NCBI RefSeq assembly: GCF_017377775.1
Contig: NZ_JAFVLN010000003.1
Location: 62,001-126,000, forward strand
Direction of reading: 5' to 3'
Source of the DNA: Streptomyces sp. VRA16 Mangrove soil
GTDB taxonomy: Bacteria; Actinomycetota; Actinomycetes; Streptomycetales; Streptomycetaceae
DNA: 64,000 nt
The first letter of the stretch is position 1. Each line of letters starts with the position of its first letter. The translations under genes and the position numbers were made by a program. This document shows, piece by piece, positions 25,752 to 33,699 of the stretch. The notes under the pieces were generated by a model. That model was given only the letters and a program-made list of their open reading frames with translations, was not told the origin of the DNA and searched no databases.

Positions 25752-27130
25752 GGTCCGCTCCGGTCGAGCAGGGCGCGGGCGCGCGCGTGGCGGGCCGGGT
25801 CGGTACGGATGCGGACGGCGTCGAAGTGCGGGCCCCGGGTGGCGTCCAGGCCCATCCGGGACGTCGTGCCGTCCGGTGTGGACGACGGGTCGAGGGGGCT
25901 GCCGGGCAGACCGTCGACCATGAACACGTCGGCGTGCGGCTGGAGATGGGTGGCCATGGCCCACAGGACGTCCTCGTCACGGGTCACGTCCACGTCCTCG
26001 TCCACCGCGACGGCCGTCTTCAGGTACGGGTCCCAGCCGAGCAGCGCGAGCAGGATCTGCCGGGCCTGTCCGGGACGGGTGCGGCGCAGCGCGACGTAGG
26101 CGTGGAAGTGGGTGCCCGATGTCGGGTAGTGCAGGGCGGTGACCTCGGGGAAGCGGGCCTTGAGCCGCGCGGCCGTCTCGGACTCGCGCGGGATGCGGGC
26201 GAGGTTGAGGTGGTCGGCACTGTTGCCGCCCACCACGTCGAGGAGGACGGCGTCGCGGCGGCGCAGGACGCTGTGGACGGTGAGGACGTCGTTGGTGGAG
26301 CGGTCCGACGAGTAGCCGGAGAACTCGCCGAACGGGCCCTCGGGCGCGTGCCGCGCCGGATCGATGACGCCTTCGAGGACCAGCTCGGCGTGGGCGGGGA
26401 CGCGGATGCCGTGGCGCGGTGTGCGGACGACGTCCAGCGGGCGGCCCAACAGACCGCCGGCGAGGGTGCGTTCGTCGATGTCGGGGCCGACGCGGGCGGA
26501 CGCGGCGAGCTGGAAGAGCGGGTGGGCGCCGACCACCATCGCGACCGGCAGCACCTCGCCGCGCTCCTCGGCCATCCGCAGCAGCTGCCACAGGTGGCCG
26601 CGCGAGTGGAGGCTGGTGGCAAGTTCGGTGCGGCTGTGCACGAGGGCGCGGTGGTAGCTGAGGTTGCCCGCGCGGCCGGGGACGCCCTCGGGGGCCTCGG
26701 CGGTGATGACGCCGCTGGTGAGGTACGGGCCGCGGTCGGAGTCGAAGTGCCGGAGCAGCGGCAGTGTCGTCAGGTCGATCGCGGCGCCCTGCGCGACGGT
26801 CTCCAGGACCGGCCCGTCGGCGACGAGCGCGGGTTCCGTGCGGCGGGCCGTGGCCCGCTCGTACGCGGCGTGCAGTCCGGCGGGGTCGGTGCCCAGGAGC
26901 CGGGCGACGCGGCGCCGGGAGGCGAACACGTTCGTGACGAGCGTCGTGCCGTGGAGGTCCTTCACGTGCGGGCAGACGAGCAGCTCGGTGCGGCCACGGT
27001 CGGCCAACTCGGCGACGAGGGCGGCCACTTCGGGCCCTTCGAGCGCGTCGTCGACGGTCAGCACGTCCTCCGGGTGGGCGGCGCGGTACTGCTCGACGTA
27101 GGCGCGCACTCCCGGGTCAGTGGCTGTCAC
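25742..27130 (-). CDS. UbiD family (prenyl-FMN) decarboxylase
   Basis: A 462-residue UbiD-like protein. Recognisable blocks are the GRAGNLSYHRALVHSR region (equivalent to NLGMYR), PFGEFSGYSSDRSTN and LNLARIPRESETAA. These enzymes reversibly decarboxylate aromatic, heteroaromatic or alpha,beta-unsaturated acids. The GTG at 27130 overlaps the end of the racemase-like gene by 14 bases, implying coupling. Substrate unknown; the neighbours suggest a heterocyclic or ring-cleavage acid. Confidence 0.9.
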   Translation of the reverse strand: MTATDPGVRAYVEQYRAAHPEDVLTVDDALEGPEVAALVAELADRGRTELLVCPHVKDLHGTTLVTNVFASRRRVARLLGTDPAGLHAAYERATARRTEPALVADGPVLETVAQGAAIDLTTLPLLRHFDSDRGPYLTSGVITAEAPEGVPGRAGNLSYHRALVHSRTELATSLHSRGHLWQLLRMAEERGEVLPVAMVVGAHPLFQLAASARVGPDIDERTLAGGLLGRPLDVVRTPRHGIRVPAHAELVLEGVIDPARHAPEGPFGEFSGYSSDRSTNDVLTVHSVLRRRDAVLLDVVGGNSADHLNLARIPRESETAARLKARFPEVTALHYPTSGTHFHAYVALRRTRPGQARQILLALLGWDPYLKTAVAVDEDVDVTRDEDVLWAMATHLQPHADVFMVDGLPGSPLDPSSTPDGTTSRMGLDATRGPHFDAVRIRTDPARHARARALLDRSGPCG

Positions 27131-27860
27131 AGCACACCCCCGCGTGCACCCCGCCGGTGAACAGGGCGCCCCACGAGGGCGCTTCGACGTCGAGGCCGAG
27201 CAGGTCGAGGCCCGTGCGGACGGCGACCCGCGCCCCGTCGTGCACCGGCTTGCCCAGCTCGCGCTCCACCAGGGCCGCCACGGGTGCGACGGGCAGCTCC
27301 GTGCCGGCCACCACGAGGCACTGGGCGTCGGCGGAGTCGGCGGCGAGGAGCACCCGGCGCACCTTCGCGACGGGCAGTTCGGCGGCCTCGCGCGGGGTGG
27401 CGAGGCCGAGGGCGGTGACGGACGCGATGCGCAGCCCGGCCGCGAGGTAGGTGTCCGCCAGACGTCCGGCCGCGCGCTCGGAACCGGCGGTGACCAGGGC
27501 GAGCGAGTGGATGCCCGCGCGGGCCAGCAGATCGAGCTGGCCGAGGGTGACCGTGGAGGCACGTACCCCTGCCGTCCGCTCGACGACCCGGGCGACGGCG
27601 CGGGCGTGCGCGGCGCCGTCGAGCCCGCCCGACGTGCCGTGCCAGACGATCGCGTCGACGCCGGCCTGCGCCAACTGGTCGGCGCCCCGCTCCAGTTCGA
27701 CGGTGTGGGAGGGGGCGAGCCCGGGACCGTACTGGATCTCGGGCAGGGACGCGCGGGCGCCCGGGTGTGCGGTCTCGACCTGGACCGGTGCACAGATCTG
27801 GGCGGTCCAGCGGTCGGCGCCGAGCGAGGTGGCGGGCAGGAGGTGTCCGATGCGCTGCAT
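27117..27860 (-). CDS. Asp/Glu racemase-superfamily protein lacking both catalytic cysteines
   Basis: A 247-residue protein with the two-domain fold pattern of maleate isomerase/arylmalonate decarboxylase: an N-terminal half ending VDAIVWHGTSGGL and a C-terminal half with LVVAGTELPVAPVAAL and GKPV. In maleate isomerase two Cys flank the site (xCTSG and SCTNLP). Here the equivalent positions are Gly75 and Gly186, so the usual proton-transfer chemistry cannot operate. It may be a binding or scaffold protein, or use other residues. Clusters of this kind often encode such a protein beside UbiD. Start ATG 27860 with GGAG upstream. Confidence 0.75.
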   Translation of the reverse strand: MQRIGHLLPATSLGADRWTAQICAPVQVETAHPGARASLPEIQYGPGLAPSHTVELERGADQLAQAGVDAIVWHGTSGGLDGAAHARAVARVVERTAGVRASTVTLGQLDLLARAGIHSLALVTAGSERAAGRLADTYLAAGLRIASVTALGLATPREAAELPVAKVRRVLLAADSADAQCLVVAGTELPVAPVAALVERELGKPVHDGARVAVRTGLDLLGLDVEAPSWGALFTGGVHAGVCCDSH

Positions 27861-27944
27861 GAAGACTCCGCGGTGAGGGGCGGGTACGGGCGGCGGGTGG
27901 GTGGCCGGTCCCCCGAACCGGCCACCCACCTCAGGACGGGCGGA

Positions 27945-28874
27945 TCAGGTCCGCGCGATCGTGTCGAGCGACGCGTACGTGTCCTTCAGGCGCAGCTGCG
28001 CCTCCTCCTGATTGCGCGGGGGCGGGGTCGGCTTCAGGCCGAGGAGCTTGGCCATGTTGTTGCCGAGGTAGCCTTCCAGGTGTTCCTCGGAGAGGTTCAT
28101 GCCCTGCGGCGGCGGGCCGCACAGGACCTCCAGCTCCCGTGCCCACATGCCGGGTTCGTTGGGCGGCGAGTCGGTGCCGAAGACGAGCTGGTGCTTCTCC
28201 ATCTGCTGCGCGAACTCGACGATCCGGGACTGGAGGAGCCAGCCGGACTCGCCGTACACGTTCGGCGAGTCGAGGATCATGTAGAGCGCCTCGAAGCAGT
28301 AGACGCCGCCCGTCTGCACGCCGAAGTGGGCGAGGATGAAGTTGACGTCCTTGAACTCGCGGATGATCGGGTAGAACTGCGTCGGGATGGAGTACGGCCC
28401 GTCGCCGGTGTGGATGAGGACGACGACACCCAGTTCGTCGCAGACCCGCAGGACCGGGCGGAGCCAGTCGAGGGCCCGGTCGGGACGGTACGCGTGCATG
28501 TTGGCATGCAGCTTGACCATCTTGTAGCCGTACTCCTTGACGTGGAACTCCAGCTCCTTCGCGCCGTTCTCGGGCCCGAAGCGCGGGTTGTACATGAAGT
28601 TCCCGATGAACCGGTCGGGGTACGCCTGGACCAGTTCGGTGATGTACGCCATGTAGTCGCGGATGCCCTCGCGGCCGGTCCGCATCCCGTCCTGCCAGAC
28701 GGAGTTGCCGGGCGGCGGCATGATGCAGCCGTAGTCGATGCGGCGGGGCTTTCCGTTGATCATGTACGGGCCGTTCATCATCTCCAGGGTGCGCTCACCG
28801 GTGAACGGGGAGCCGTCGTGCCGCCACGCCTGGTCGACGATGTTCGTCGGGTGCATATGGGTGTCGATGATCAA
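27945..28874 (-). CDS. Amidohydrolase, ACMSD/6-methylsalicylate-decarboxylase type
   Basis: A 309-residue metal-dependent TIM-barrel protein. The N-terminal HxH pair is in IIDTHMHPTN; further ligands are His in VVLIHTGDG, His in FILAHFGV and Asp in LVFGTDSPPNEPG. ACMSD-type members catalyse non-oxidative decarboxylation or hydrolysis. TTG 28874 is taken as start because GGAAGG lies upstream and the metal motif begins immediately; no ATG or GTG fits. It is 84 bases downstream of the racemase-like gene's upstream neighbour region and co-directional with the cluster. Confidence 0.82.
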   Translation of the reverse strand: MIIDTHMHPTNIVDQAWRHDGSPFTGERTLEMMNGPYMINGKPRRIDYGCIMPPPGNSVWQDGMRTGREGIRDYMAYITELVQAYPDRFIGNFMYNPRFGPENGAKELEFHVKEYGYKMVKLHANMHAYRPDRALDWLRPVLRVCDELGVVVLIHTGDGPYSIPTQFYPIIREFKDVNFILAHFGVQTGGVYCFEALYMILDSPNVYGESGWLLQSRIVEFAQQMEKHQLVFGTDSPPNEPGMWARELEVLCGPPPQGMNLSEEHLEGYLGNNMAKLLGLKPTPPPRNQEEAQLRLKDTYASLDTIART

Positions 28875-28950
28875 GGTGGTGCTTCCTTCCCAGCTGGTGC
28901 CAACCGTGTTGATGTGGTGGACCGTTGGGGGACCCAGGGCAGGGCCCGCC

Positions 28951-31191
28951 TCACCTCCCTTCGCTGTCGGCGACGATGTCCTCGGGCCGCACCGGCACCC
29001 TCGCCAGCTCACGGCCGGTCGCGGCGCGCAGCGCGTTCGCGATGGCCGGGGTGGAGGAAAGGGTGGGCGGTTCGCCGACGCCGTTGAGGCCGTACGGCGC
29101 ATCCGGATGCGGGAGTTCGAGCAGGTCGATGGGGACGGGCGGCATGTCGGCGATGGTGGGGATCAGGTAGTCGGTGAAGGACGGGTTGCGGACCCGGCCG
29201 TTCTCGACGCGCAGTTCCTCCATCACGGCGAGGCCGAGCCCCTGGGCGCTGCCGCCCTCGATCTGGCCCTCCACGGCGAGCGGATTCATCGCCTTTCCGA
29301 CGTCCTGCGCCGTCGCCAGCTCGACCACCTTCACCAGGCCGAGCTCGGTGTCGACGTCGACGACGGCGCGGTGCGCGGCGAACGCGAACGCGATGTGGGC
29401 GTCGCCCTGGCCGTACTCGTCGTCGATCGGATGGGTGCGGCGGTGCGCGTACTCGTACTCCGCCTCCAACGGGCCGTGCGCGGCGAGGAGTTCGGGCAGC
29501 GGGCCGTCGCCCAGCGCGGCGACGCGTGCCCGCAGGGCCTTGCAGGCGCCCTGGACCGCTCCCCCGCTCATCCAGGTGATGCGGGACGCGGAGGACGATC
29601 CGGCGTCGCCGACCCGGGTGTCGGCGGGCAGCACCACGACCTGTTCGACACCGAGCTCGGTGCGGGCGATCTGAGCCTGCACGGTGACGATGCCCTGGCC
29701 GCACTCGGCGGCGGCGGTGTGCACCTCGGCGACGGGTTCGCCGCCGCTCAGAAAGAGCCGCACCCGGGCCACGGAGCGGTCGTCGACGCCGCCGGAGAAG
29801 CCGATGGCCTTGACGCCGATCGCATAGCCGACCCCGCGCCGCACGCCTTCGCCGTGGCTGGTGTTGTTGAGTCCGCCGGGCAGCCCGAACGGGCCGTCGG
29901 GGACGGGCGGCAAGGGGCGCGCCCGCAGTCGTTCGAGGAGTTCGGCCGCGGGGGCCGGGCCGTCGACGGCCTGTCCGGTCGGCAGCACGGTGCCGGTCGT
30001 CATCGCGTTGCGGATCCGCAGCTCGACCGGGTCCATGCCGAGTTCCCGCGCCAGTCTGTCGAGGTTGGACTCGACGCCGTAGCAGGACTGGACGGCGCCG
30101 AAGCCGCGCATCGCGCCGCACGGCGGGTTGTTGGTGAAGACGGAGTAGCCGTCGATCTCGGCGTGCGGCACGTCGTAGGCGCCGGCGGCGAAGTACGAGC
30201 CGTTGGCGATCACGACCTGCGAGGTGGAGGTGTAGGCGCCGCCGTCGAAGAGCAGCCGGGCCTTCACATAGCGGATGCGGCCGTCCAGGGTGGCGCCGTG
30301 CTCGAACCACATGCGGGCCGGGTGGCGGTGCACGTGCCCGTAGAAGGACTCCTCGCGGTGGTAGCTCATCTTGACCGGGCGCCCGGTGTGCAGGGCGAGC
30401 ATCGCCGCGTGGATCTGGACGGAGACGTCCTCGCGCCCGCCGAACGCGCCGCCCACTCCGGACAGCGTCAGCCGCACCTTCTCCGGCGGCAGGCCGAGGG
30501 CCGCGCACATCTGGTGCCGGTCGTCGTGGAGCCACTGGGTGGAGACGTAGACGTCGACGCCACCGTCCTCGGCGGGGATCGCGAGGCCCGACTCGGGGCC
30601 GAGGAACGCCTGGTCCTGCATGCCGACCTCGTACGTGCCGCTGACGACGACGTCGGCCTCGCGGCGGGCGCGCTCCGGGTCGCCGTGGCGGATGCGGACG
30701 TGCCGGACGACGTTGCCGTGTCCGCCGTCGACGCGGTCGGCGTGGACGAGCGGGCCGAGGCCGCTCACCGCCTGCTCGGGGTCGGTGAGGGCGGGCAGTT
30801 CCTCGTACGCGACGTCGATGAGGGCGAGGGCGCGACGGCAGGTCTCGGGGTGGTCGGCGGCGACGAGGGCCACCGGCTCGCCCTGGTAGCGGACCCGGTC
30901 GGCGGCGAGCACCGGCTGGTCGGCGACCTTCATGCCGTACAGCGGGCTGCCGGGCACGTCCTCGTGGGTGAGCACCGCCACCACACCGGGCAGCCGCAGC
31001 GCGCGGGACGCGTCGAGGCGGACGATGCGGGCGCTGGGGTGCGGCGAGCGCAGGGTCGCGCCCCACACCATGCCGTCGGCCTGGAGATCGGAGGAGTACG
31101 CGAAGTCGCCCTTGACCTTCAGGCGTCCGTCGGGGCGGCGCACGCTGGCGCCCACGCCGTCGCGGACCTGGTGCTCGGTGGCGGTGCTCAC
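28951..31191 (-). CDS. Molybdenum hydroxylase large subunit (xanthine dehydrogenase family)
   Basis: A 746-residue MoCo-binding subunit. The a/b hammerhead domain (residues ~10-115) is followed by the molybdopterin domains with GGAFGGREDV, CGAMRGFGAVQ, AECGQGIVTVQAQI and the catalytic Glu in NGVGEPPTLSSTP. Such enzymes hydroxylate N-heterocycles or aldehydes next to nitrogen. The partner 2Fe-2S and FAD subunits, usually adjacent, are absent from this window. The GTG start at 31191 follows AGAAGGGAAA. It lies 59 bases after the GntR gene in the same direction. Confidence 0.92.
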   Translation of the reverse strand: MSTATEHQVRDGVGASVRRPDGRLKVKGDFAYSSDLQADGMVWGATLRSPHPSARIVRLDASRALRLPGVVAVLTHEDVPGSPLYGMKVADQPVLAADRVRYQGEPVALVAADHPETCRRALALIDVAYEELPALTDPEQAVSGLGPLVHADRVDGGHGNVVRHVRIRHGDPERARREADVVVSGTYEVGMQDQAFLGPESGLAIPAEDGGVDVYVSTQWLHDDRHQMCAALGLPPEKVRLTLSGVGGAFGGREDVSVQIHAAMLALHTGRPVKMSYHREESFYGHVHRHPARMWFEHGATLDGRIRYVKARLLFDGGAYTSTSQVVIANGSYFAAGAYDVPHAEIDGYSVFTNNPPCGAMRGFGAVQSCYGVESNLDRLARELGMDPVELRIRNAMTTGTVLPTGQAVDGPAPAAELLERLRARPLPPVPDGPFGLPGGLNNTSHGEGVRRGVGYAIGVKAIGFSGGVDDRSVARVRLFLSGGEPVAEVHTAAAECGQGIVTVQAQIARTELGVEQVVVLPADTRVGDAGSSSASRITWMSGGAVQGACKALRARVAALGDGPLPELLAAHGPLEAEYEYAHRRTHPIDDEYGQGDAHIAFAFAAHRAVVDVDTELGLVKVVELATAQDVGKAMNPLAVEGQIEGGSAQGLGLAVMEELRVENGRVRNPSFTDYLIPTIADMPPVPIDLLELPHPDAPYGLNGVGEPPTLSSTPAIANALRAATGRELARVPVRPEDIVADSEGR

Positions 31192-31250
31192 GGTCGTCTG
31201 TTTCCCTTCTGCCTTGCGACGTGCGGGAGTCGAGCGTCGTACCGGTGGCG

Positions 31251-31976
31251 CTACTGCACGCGGCGCACCGCGCCGCCACCCTCCGCGGAGGGCCCCGCGG
31301 CGACGGCCTGGGACAGCCGGATCCGCAGTTTGCGGATGTGGTCGCGGGCCGCGCGGTCGGCCGCGTCCGGGTCGCCGGACGTCATCGCCTCGAAGATCCT
31401 GCGGTGCTCGGCGACGGCGAGCCGGGGCGCCTCCTGGCCGCGCCACAGCTGGTGCAGCGCCAGGTGGGCCTTGCCCTGGATCGCGTCGAGGGCGTCCGTC
31501 AGGTGAGCGTTGCCCGCGACCTCGCGGATCGTGCGGTGATAGGCCATGTCCATCTCGATGTGGGTGCGCTCGTCGACGCCACTGGTGACCTCGCGCTCGT
31601 GGCGCTCCAGGAGGTCGCGCAGCTCCGCGACGCGGGTGGCGTCGAGCCGCTCGGTGGCGAGGCGGGCGGCGAGGCCCTCCATCACCTCGCGGACCACGTA
31701 CAGCTGGCGTACGTCCTCGACGTCGACGGTGGCGACGACGGCGCCCTTGTGCGCGACATGGGTGGCGAGGCCGTCATGGATGAGCCGCTGCACCGCTTCC
31801 CGTACGGGACTGCGGCTGATGCCCATCTGGGCGGCGAGCGCCGGGACGGAGAGGGCGTCGCCGGGCCGCAGCCGGTTGGCGAGAACCGCGCTCTTGAGCT
31901 CCTCGTAGGCCCGGTCGGCGAGGAGGCTGCCGGCCGCGACCGGGTTCACCGCCCGGGTCGCCCGCTCCGCGTTCAT
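31251..31976 (-). CDS. GntR family regulator, FCD subfamily
   Basis: A 241-residue FadR-like regulator. The N-terminal winged helix has LAAQMGISRSPVREAVQRLI; the all-helical FCD domain has the metal-ligand pattern DMAYHRTI, GNAHL and AVAEHRRI. FCD regulators respond to organic acids. ATG 31976 is preferred to an earlier ATG at 32015 because of the GAGG just upstream. A perfect TTACATG/CATGTAA repeat lies 49 bases upstream, within the tail of the permease gene, and a related palindrome precedes the first cluster gene, so it probably controls the whole cluster. Confidence 0.9.
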   Translation of the reverse strand: MNAERATRAVNPVAAGSLLADRAYEELKSAVLANRLRPGDALSVPALAAQMGISRSPVREAVQRLIHDGLATHVAHKGAVVATVDVEDVRQLYVVREVMEGLAARLATERLDATRVAELRDLLERHEREVTSGVDERTHIEMDMAYHRTIREVAGNAHLTDALDAIQGKAHLALHQLWRGQEAPRLAVAEHRRIFEAMTSGDPDAADRAARDHIRKLRIRLSQAVAAGPSAEGGGAVRRVQ

Positions 31977-32004
31977 CCTCAACTCCCCCTCACTGCAAGG
32001 CAGT

Positions 32005-33507
32005 TCATTGTTCACTCGTTGGACTTACATGTTGCATGTAATGTTCGGGCGGGTCAATGGACGCGTCGGCCCGCGCGCGCTTCCTCCGCGACCGGAGTCC
32101 GGGCGTCCACAGCCGCAGATGGTGGAAGAAGAGGTTCAGCAGCACCGCCGTGAGGGTGCCGAGGATGATGCCGCTCTCGAAGAGCGCGTGCAGCTGCCGG
32201 CCCGGCATCTGCTCGGCGAACTGCGGGAACGCGGTGGGCAGGAAGCCGATGCCCATGCTGGCGGCGACCAGGATCGTGTTGCGCTGGTCGGTGAGGTCGG
32301 CCTGGACGAGGATCTGCACGCCGACCACGGCGATCGTGGAGAACAGCACGATGGTGGCGCCGCCGAGCACGGACGGGGGCATGGCGGCGACGACGGCCCC
32401 CACCTTCGGCACGAGTCCGAGCAGCATCATGATCACGCCGGACGAGGCGACGATCCAGCGGGACTTGACGCGGGTGAGCCGGATCAGCCCGATGTTCTGC
32501 GAATACACCGTGCTGGGGAAGGAGTTGAGGAACCCGGCGGCGGCCGTGGCGAGCCCGTCGGCGCGCAGCGCGCGTGTGACGTCCCGTCCCTGGACCGCAC
32601 GGCCGACGATCTCCCCCACGGCGAAGAACTGACCGATGGACTCCACCGCGATGATGACCATGACGAGCACGATCGACAGGACGGCGATGATGTCGAACCG
32701 CGGCGCCCCGTAGTGCAGCGGCGCCGCCGCGCCGACCCAGGGCGCCGACCCGATCCGCGAGAAGTCGGTGAAGCCGGCGAACGCCGCGACCACCGTCCCC
32801 GCCACGAGCCCCACGAGCACCGCGACCGTGGCGACGAACCCTCGCGACAGCTTGTGCAGCAGCAGGATCACGACCAGCGTGACGGCGGCGAGTCCGAGGT
32901 GCGCGGGCGAGCCGAACGAGCCCTGGCTCGGATCGCCGCCGCCGACCTGGCGTGCGGCGACGGCGAGCAGCGTGATCCCGACGATGGTCACGATGGTGCC
33001 GGTGACCAGCGGCGGGAAGAACCGCACCAGCTTGCTGAAGACGGGCGCGATGACGAACAGGGCGAGCCCCGCCGCGATCACCGCCCCGAACACGGTGGGC
33101 AGTCCCGCTCGGGCGCCGCCCGCCGCGAGCCCCACCGACACCAGCGAGGGCACGGCCGTGGTGGAGGTGCCCTGCACCACCGGCAGCCGGATCCCGATGC
33201 CCGGCAGCCCCACGGACTGGAGCAGCGTGGCGAGGCCGCAGGTGAGCAGCGAGGCGTTGACCAGCAGCGCGATGTCGTCGCCCTTGAGGCCGATGCCCTC
33301 GGCGACGAGCAGCGGCATCACGACCGCGCCGGCGTAGAAGGCGAGCACGTGCTGGAACCCGTACACGACGAGCCGCCAGACGGAGGGCACCGCCTCCACC
33401 GGGTCCGCCGCCCCGGGGGCGGGGGCCGTGCCCGGCACCCCGCGCCCGGCCCCCTGGTCCGGCTCGTGCCGGACGCCCCTGTCGTCCTGGACTTCCCTGT
33501 CGGACAT
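32005..33507 (-). CDS. NCS2 family purine/xanthine-type permease
   Basis: A 500-residue membrane transporter of about 12-14 segments with NCS2 signatures GFQHVLAFYAGAVVMPLLVA and SIGQFFAVGEIVGRAVQGRD, and STVYSQNIGLIRLTRV. The QFFAVGE block resembles the purine/urate (PbuX/UacT) branch more than the uracil branch. It probably imports the cluster's substrate. Its last codons overlap the GntR operator, so the downstream regulator has a promoter inside this gene. A CACCCG/CGGGTG hairpin lies at 33522-33540, just upstream of the start. Confidence 0.9.
   Translation of the reverse strand: MSDREVQDDRGVRHEPDQGAGRGVPGTAPAPGAADPVEAVPSVWRLVVYGFQHVLAFYAGAVVMPLLVAEGIGLKGDDIALLVNASLLTCGLATLLQSVGLPGIGIRLPVVQGTSTTAVPSLVSVGLAAGGARAGLPTVFGAVIAAGLALFVIAPVFSKLVRFFPPLVTGTIVTIVGITLLAVAARQVGGGDPSQGSFGSPAHLGLAAVTLVVILLLHKLSRGFVATVAVLVGLVAGTVVAAFAGFTDFSRIGSAPWVGAAAPLHYGAPRFDIIAVLSIVLVMVIIAVESIGQFFAVGEIVGRAVQGRDVTRALRADGLATAAAGFLNSFPSTVYSQNIGLIRLTRVKSRWIVASSGVIMMLLGLVPKVGAVVAAMPPSVLGGATIVLFSTIAVVGVQILVQADLTDQRNTILVAASMGIGFLPTAFPQFAEQMPGRQLHALFESGIILGTLTAVLLNLFFHHLRLWTPGLRSRRKRARADASIDPPEHYMQHVSPTSEQ
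32025..32041. promoter_or_regulatory. GntR-type operator (TTACATG-TTG-CATGTAA)
   Basis: Perfect 7-bp arms around a 3-base centre, 49 bases before the GntR start and inside the 3' end of the permease gene. The core TGTTGCATGTAAT is nearly identical to that at 35160-35173. Confidence 0.7.
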
Positions 33508-33600
33508 GTGCGTTCTCCCTCCACCCGTTCCGTACGGGTGTTGTCTCGTGCGCGCACGTACCGGGGCCGCGGACGGACGGCCGATCCCGACGGGCTCATT

Positions 33601-33697
33601 GCCTGTCTTTGAACCCCCGTCGTCCGCCCGGAGGGCGGGCGCAGCGGCGAGCGTGCGTGCCGGGCGTCGCTGCGCAGGCGGGGGTTCAAAGACAGGC
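33601..33697. repeat. 97-bp palindromic element with 19-bp perfect ends and inner hairpins
   Basis: Perfect 19-bp inverted arms (33601-33619 and 33679-33697) enclose two inner hairpins, CCGCCC-GGA-GGGCGG near 33625 and GCGCAGCG/CGCTGCGC further in. Folded, it makes a three-way junction. It separates the hydrolase stop (33700) from the permease start (33507), so it may terminate or process the transcript, or be a small mobile palindrome. Confidence 0.7.
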
Positions 33698-33699
33698 TC

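Noticed and set aside
25742..27925. A 727-residue open frame covering ubiD and the racemase-like gene
   Set aside because: Only the part from GTG 27130 looks like UbiD; the N-terminal ~265 residues are a low-complexity out-of-frame reading of the racemase-like gene.
28738..31506. A 922-residue plus-strand open frame opposite the molybdenum hydroxylase gene
   Set aside because: It is a GC-bias shadow of the real minus-strand gene: repetitive Arg/Gly/Val/Asp composition, no domain, no ribosome-binding site.
33679..33697. GGGGGTTCAAA resembles a tRNA T-arm, suggesting a tRNA fragment or attachment site
   Set aside because: No acceptor stem, anticodon arm or CCA accompanies it; the match is explained by the palindromic element.
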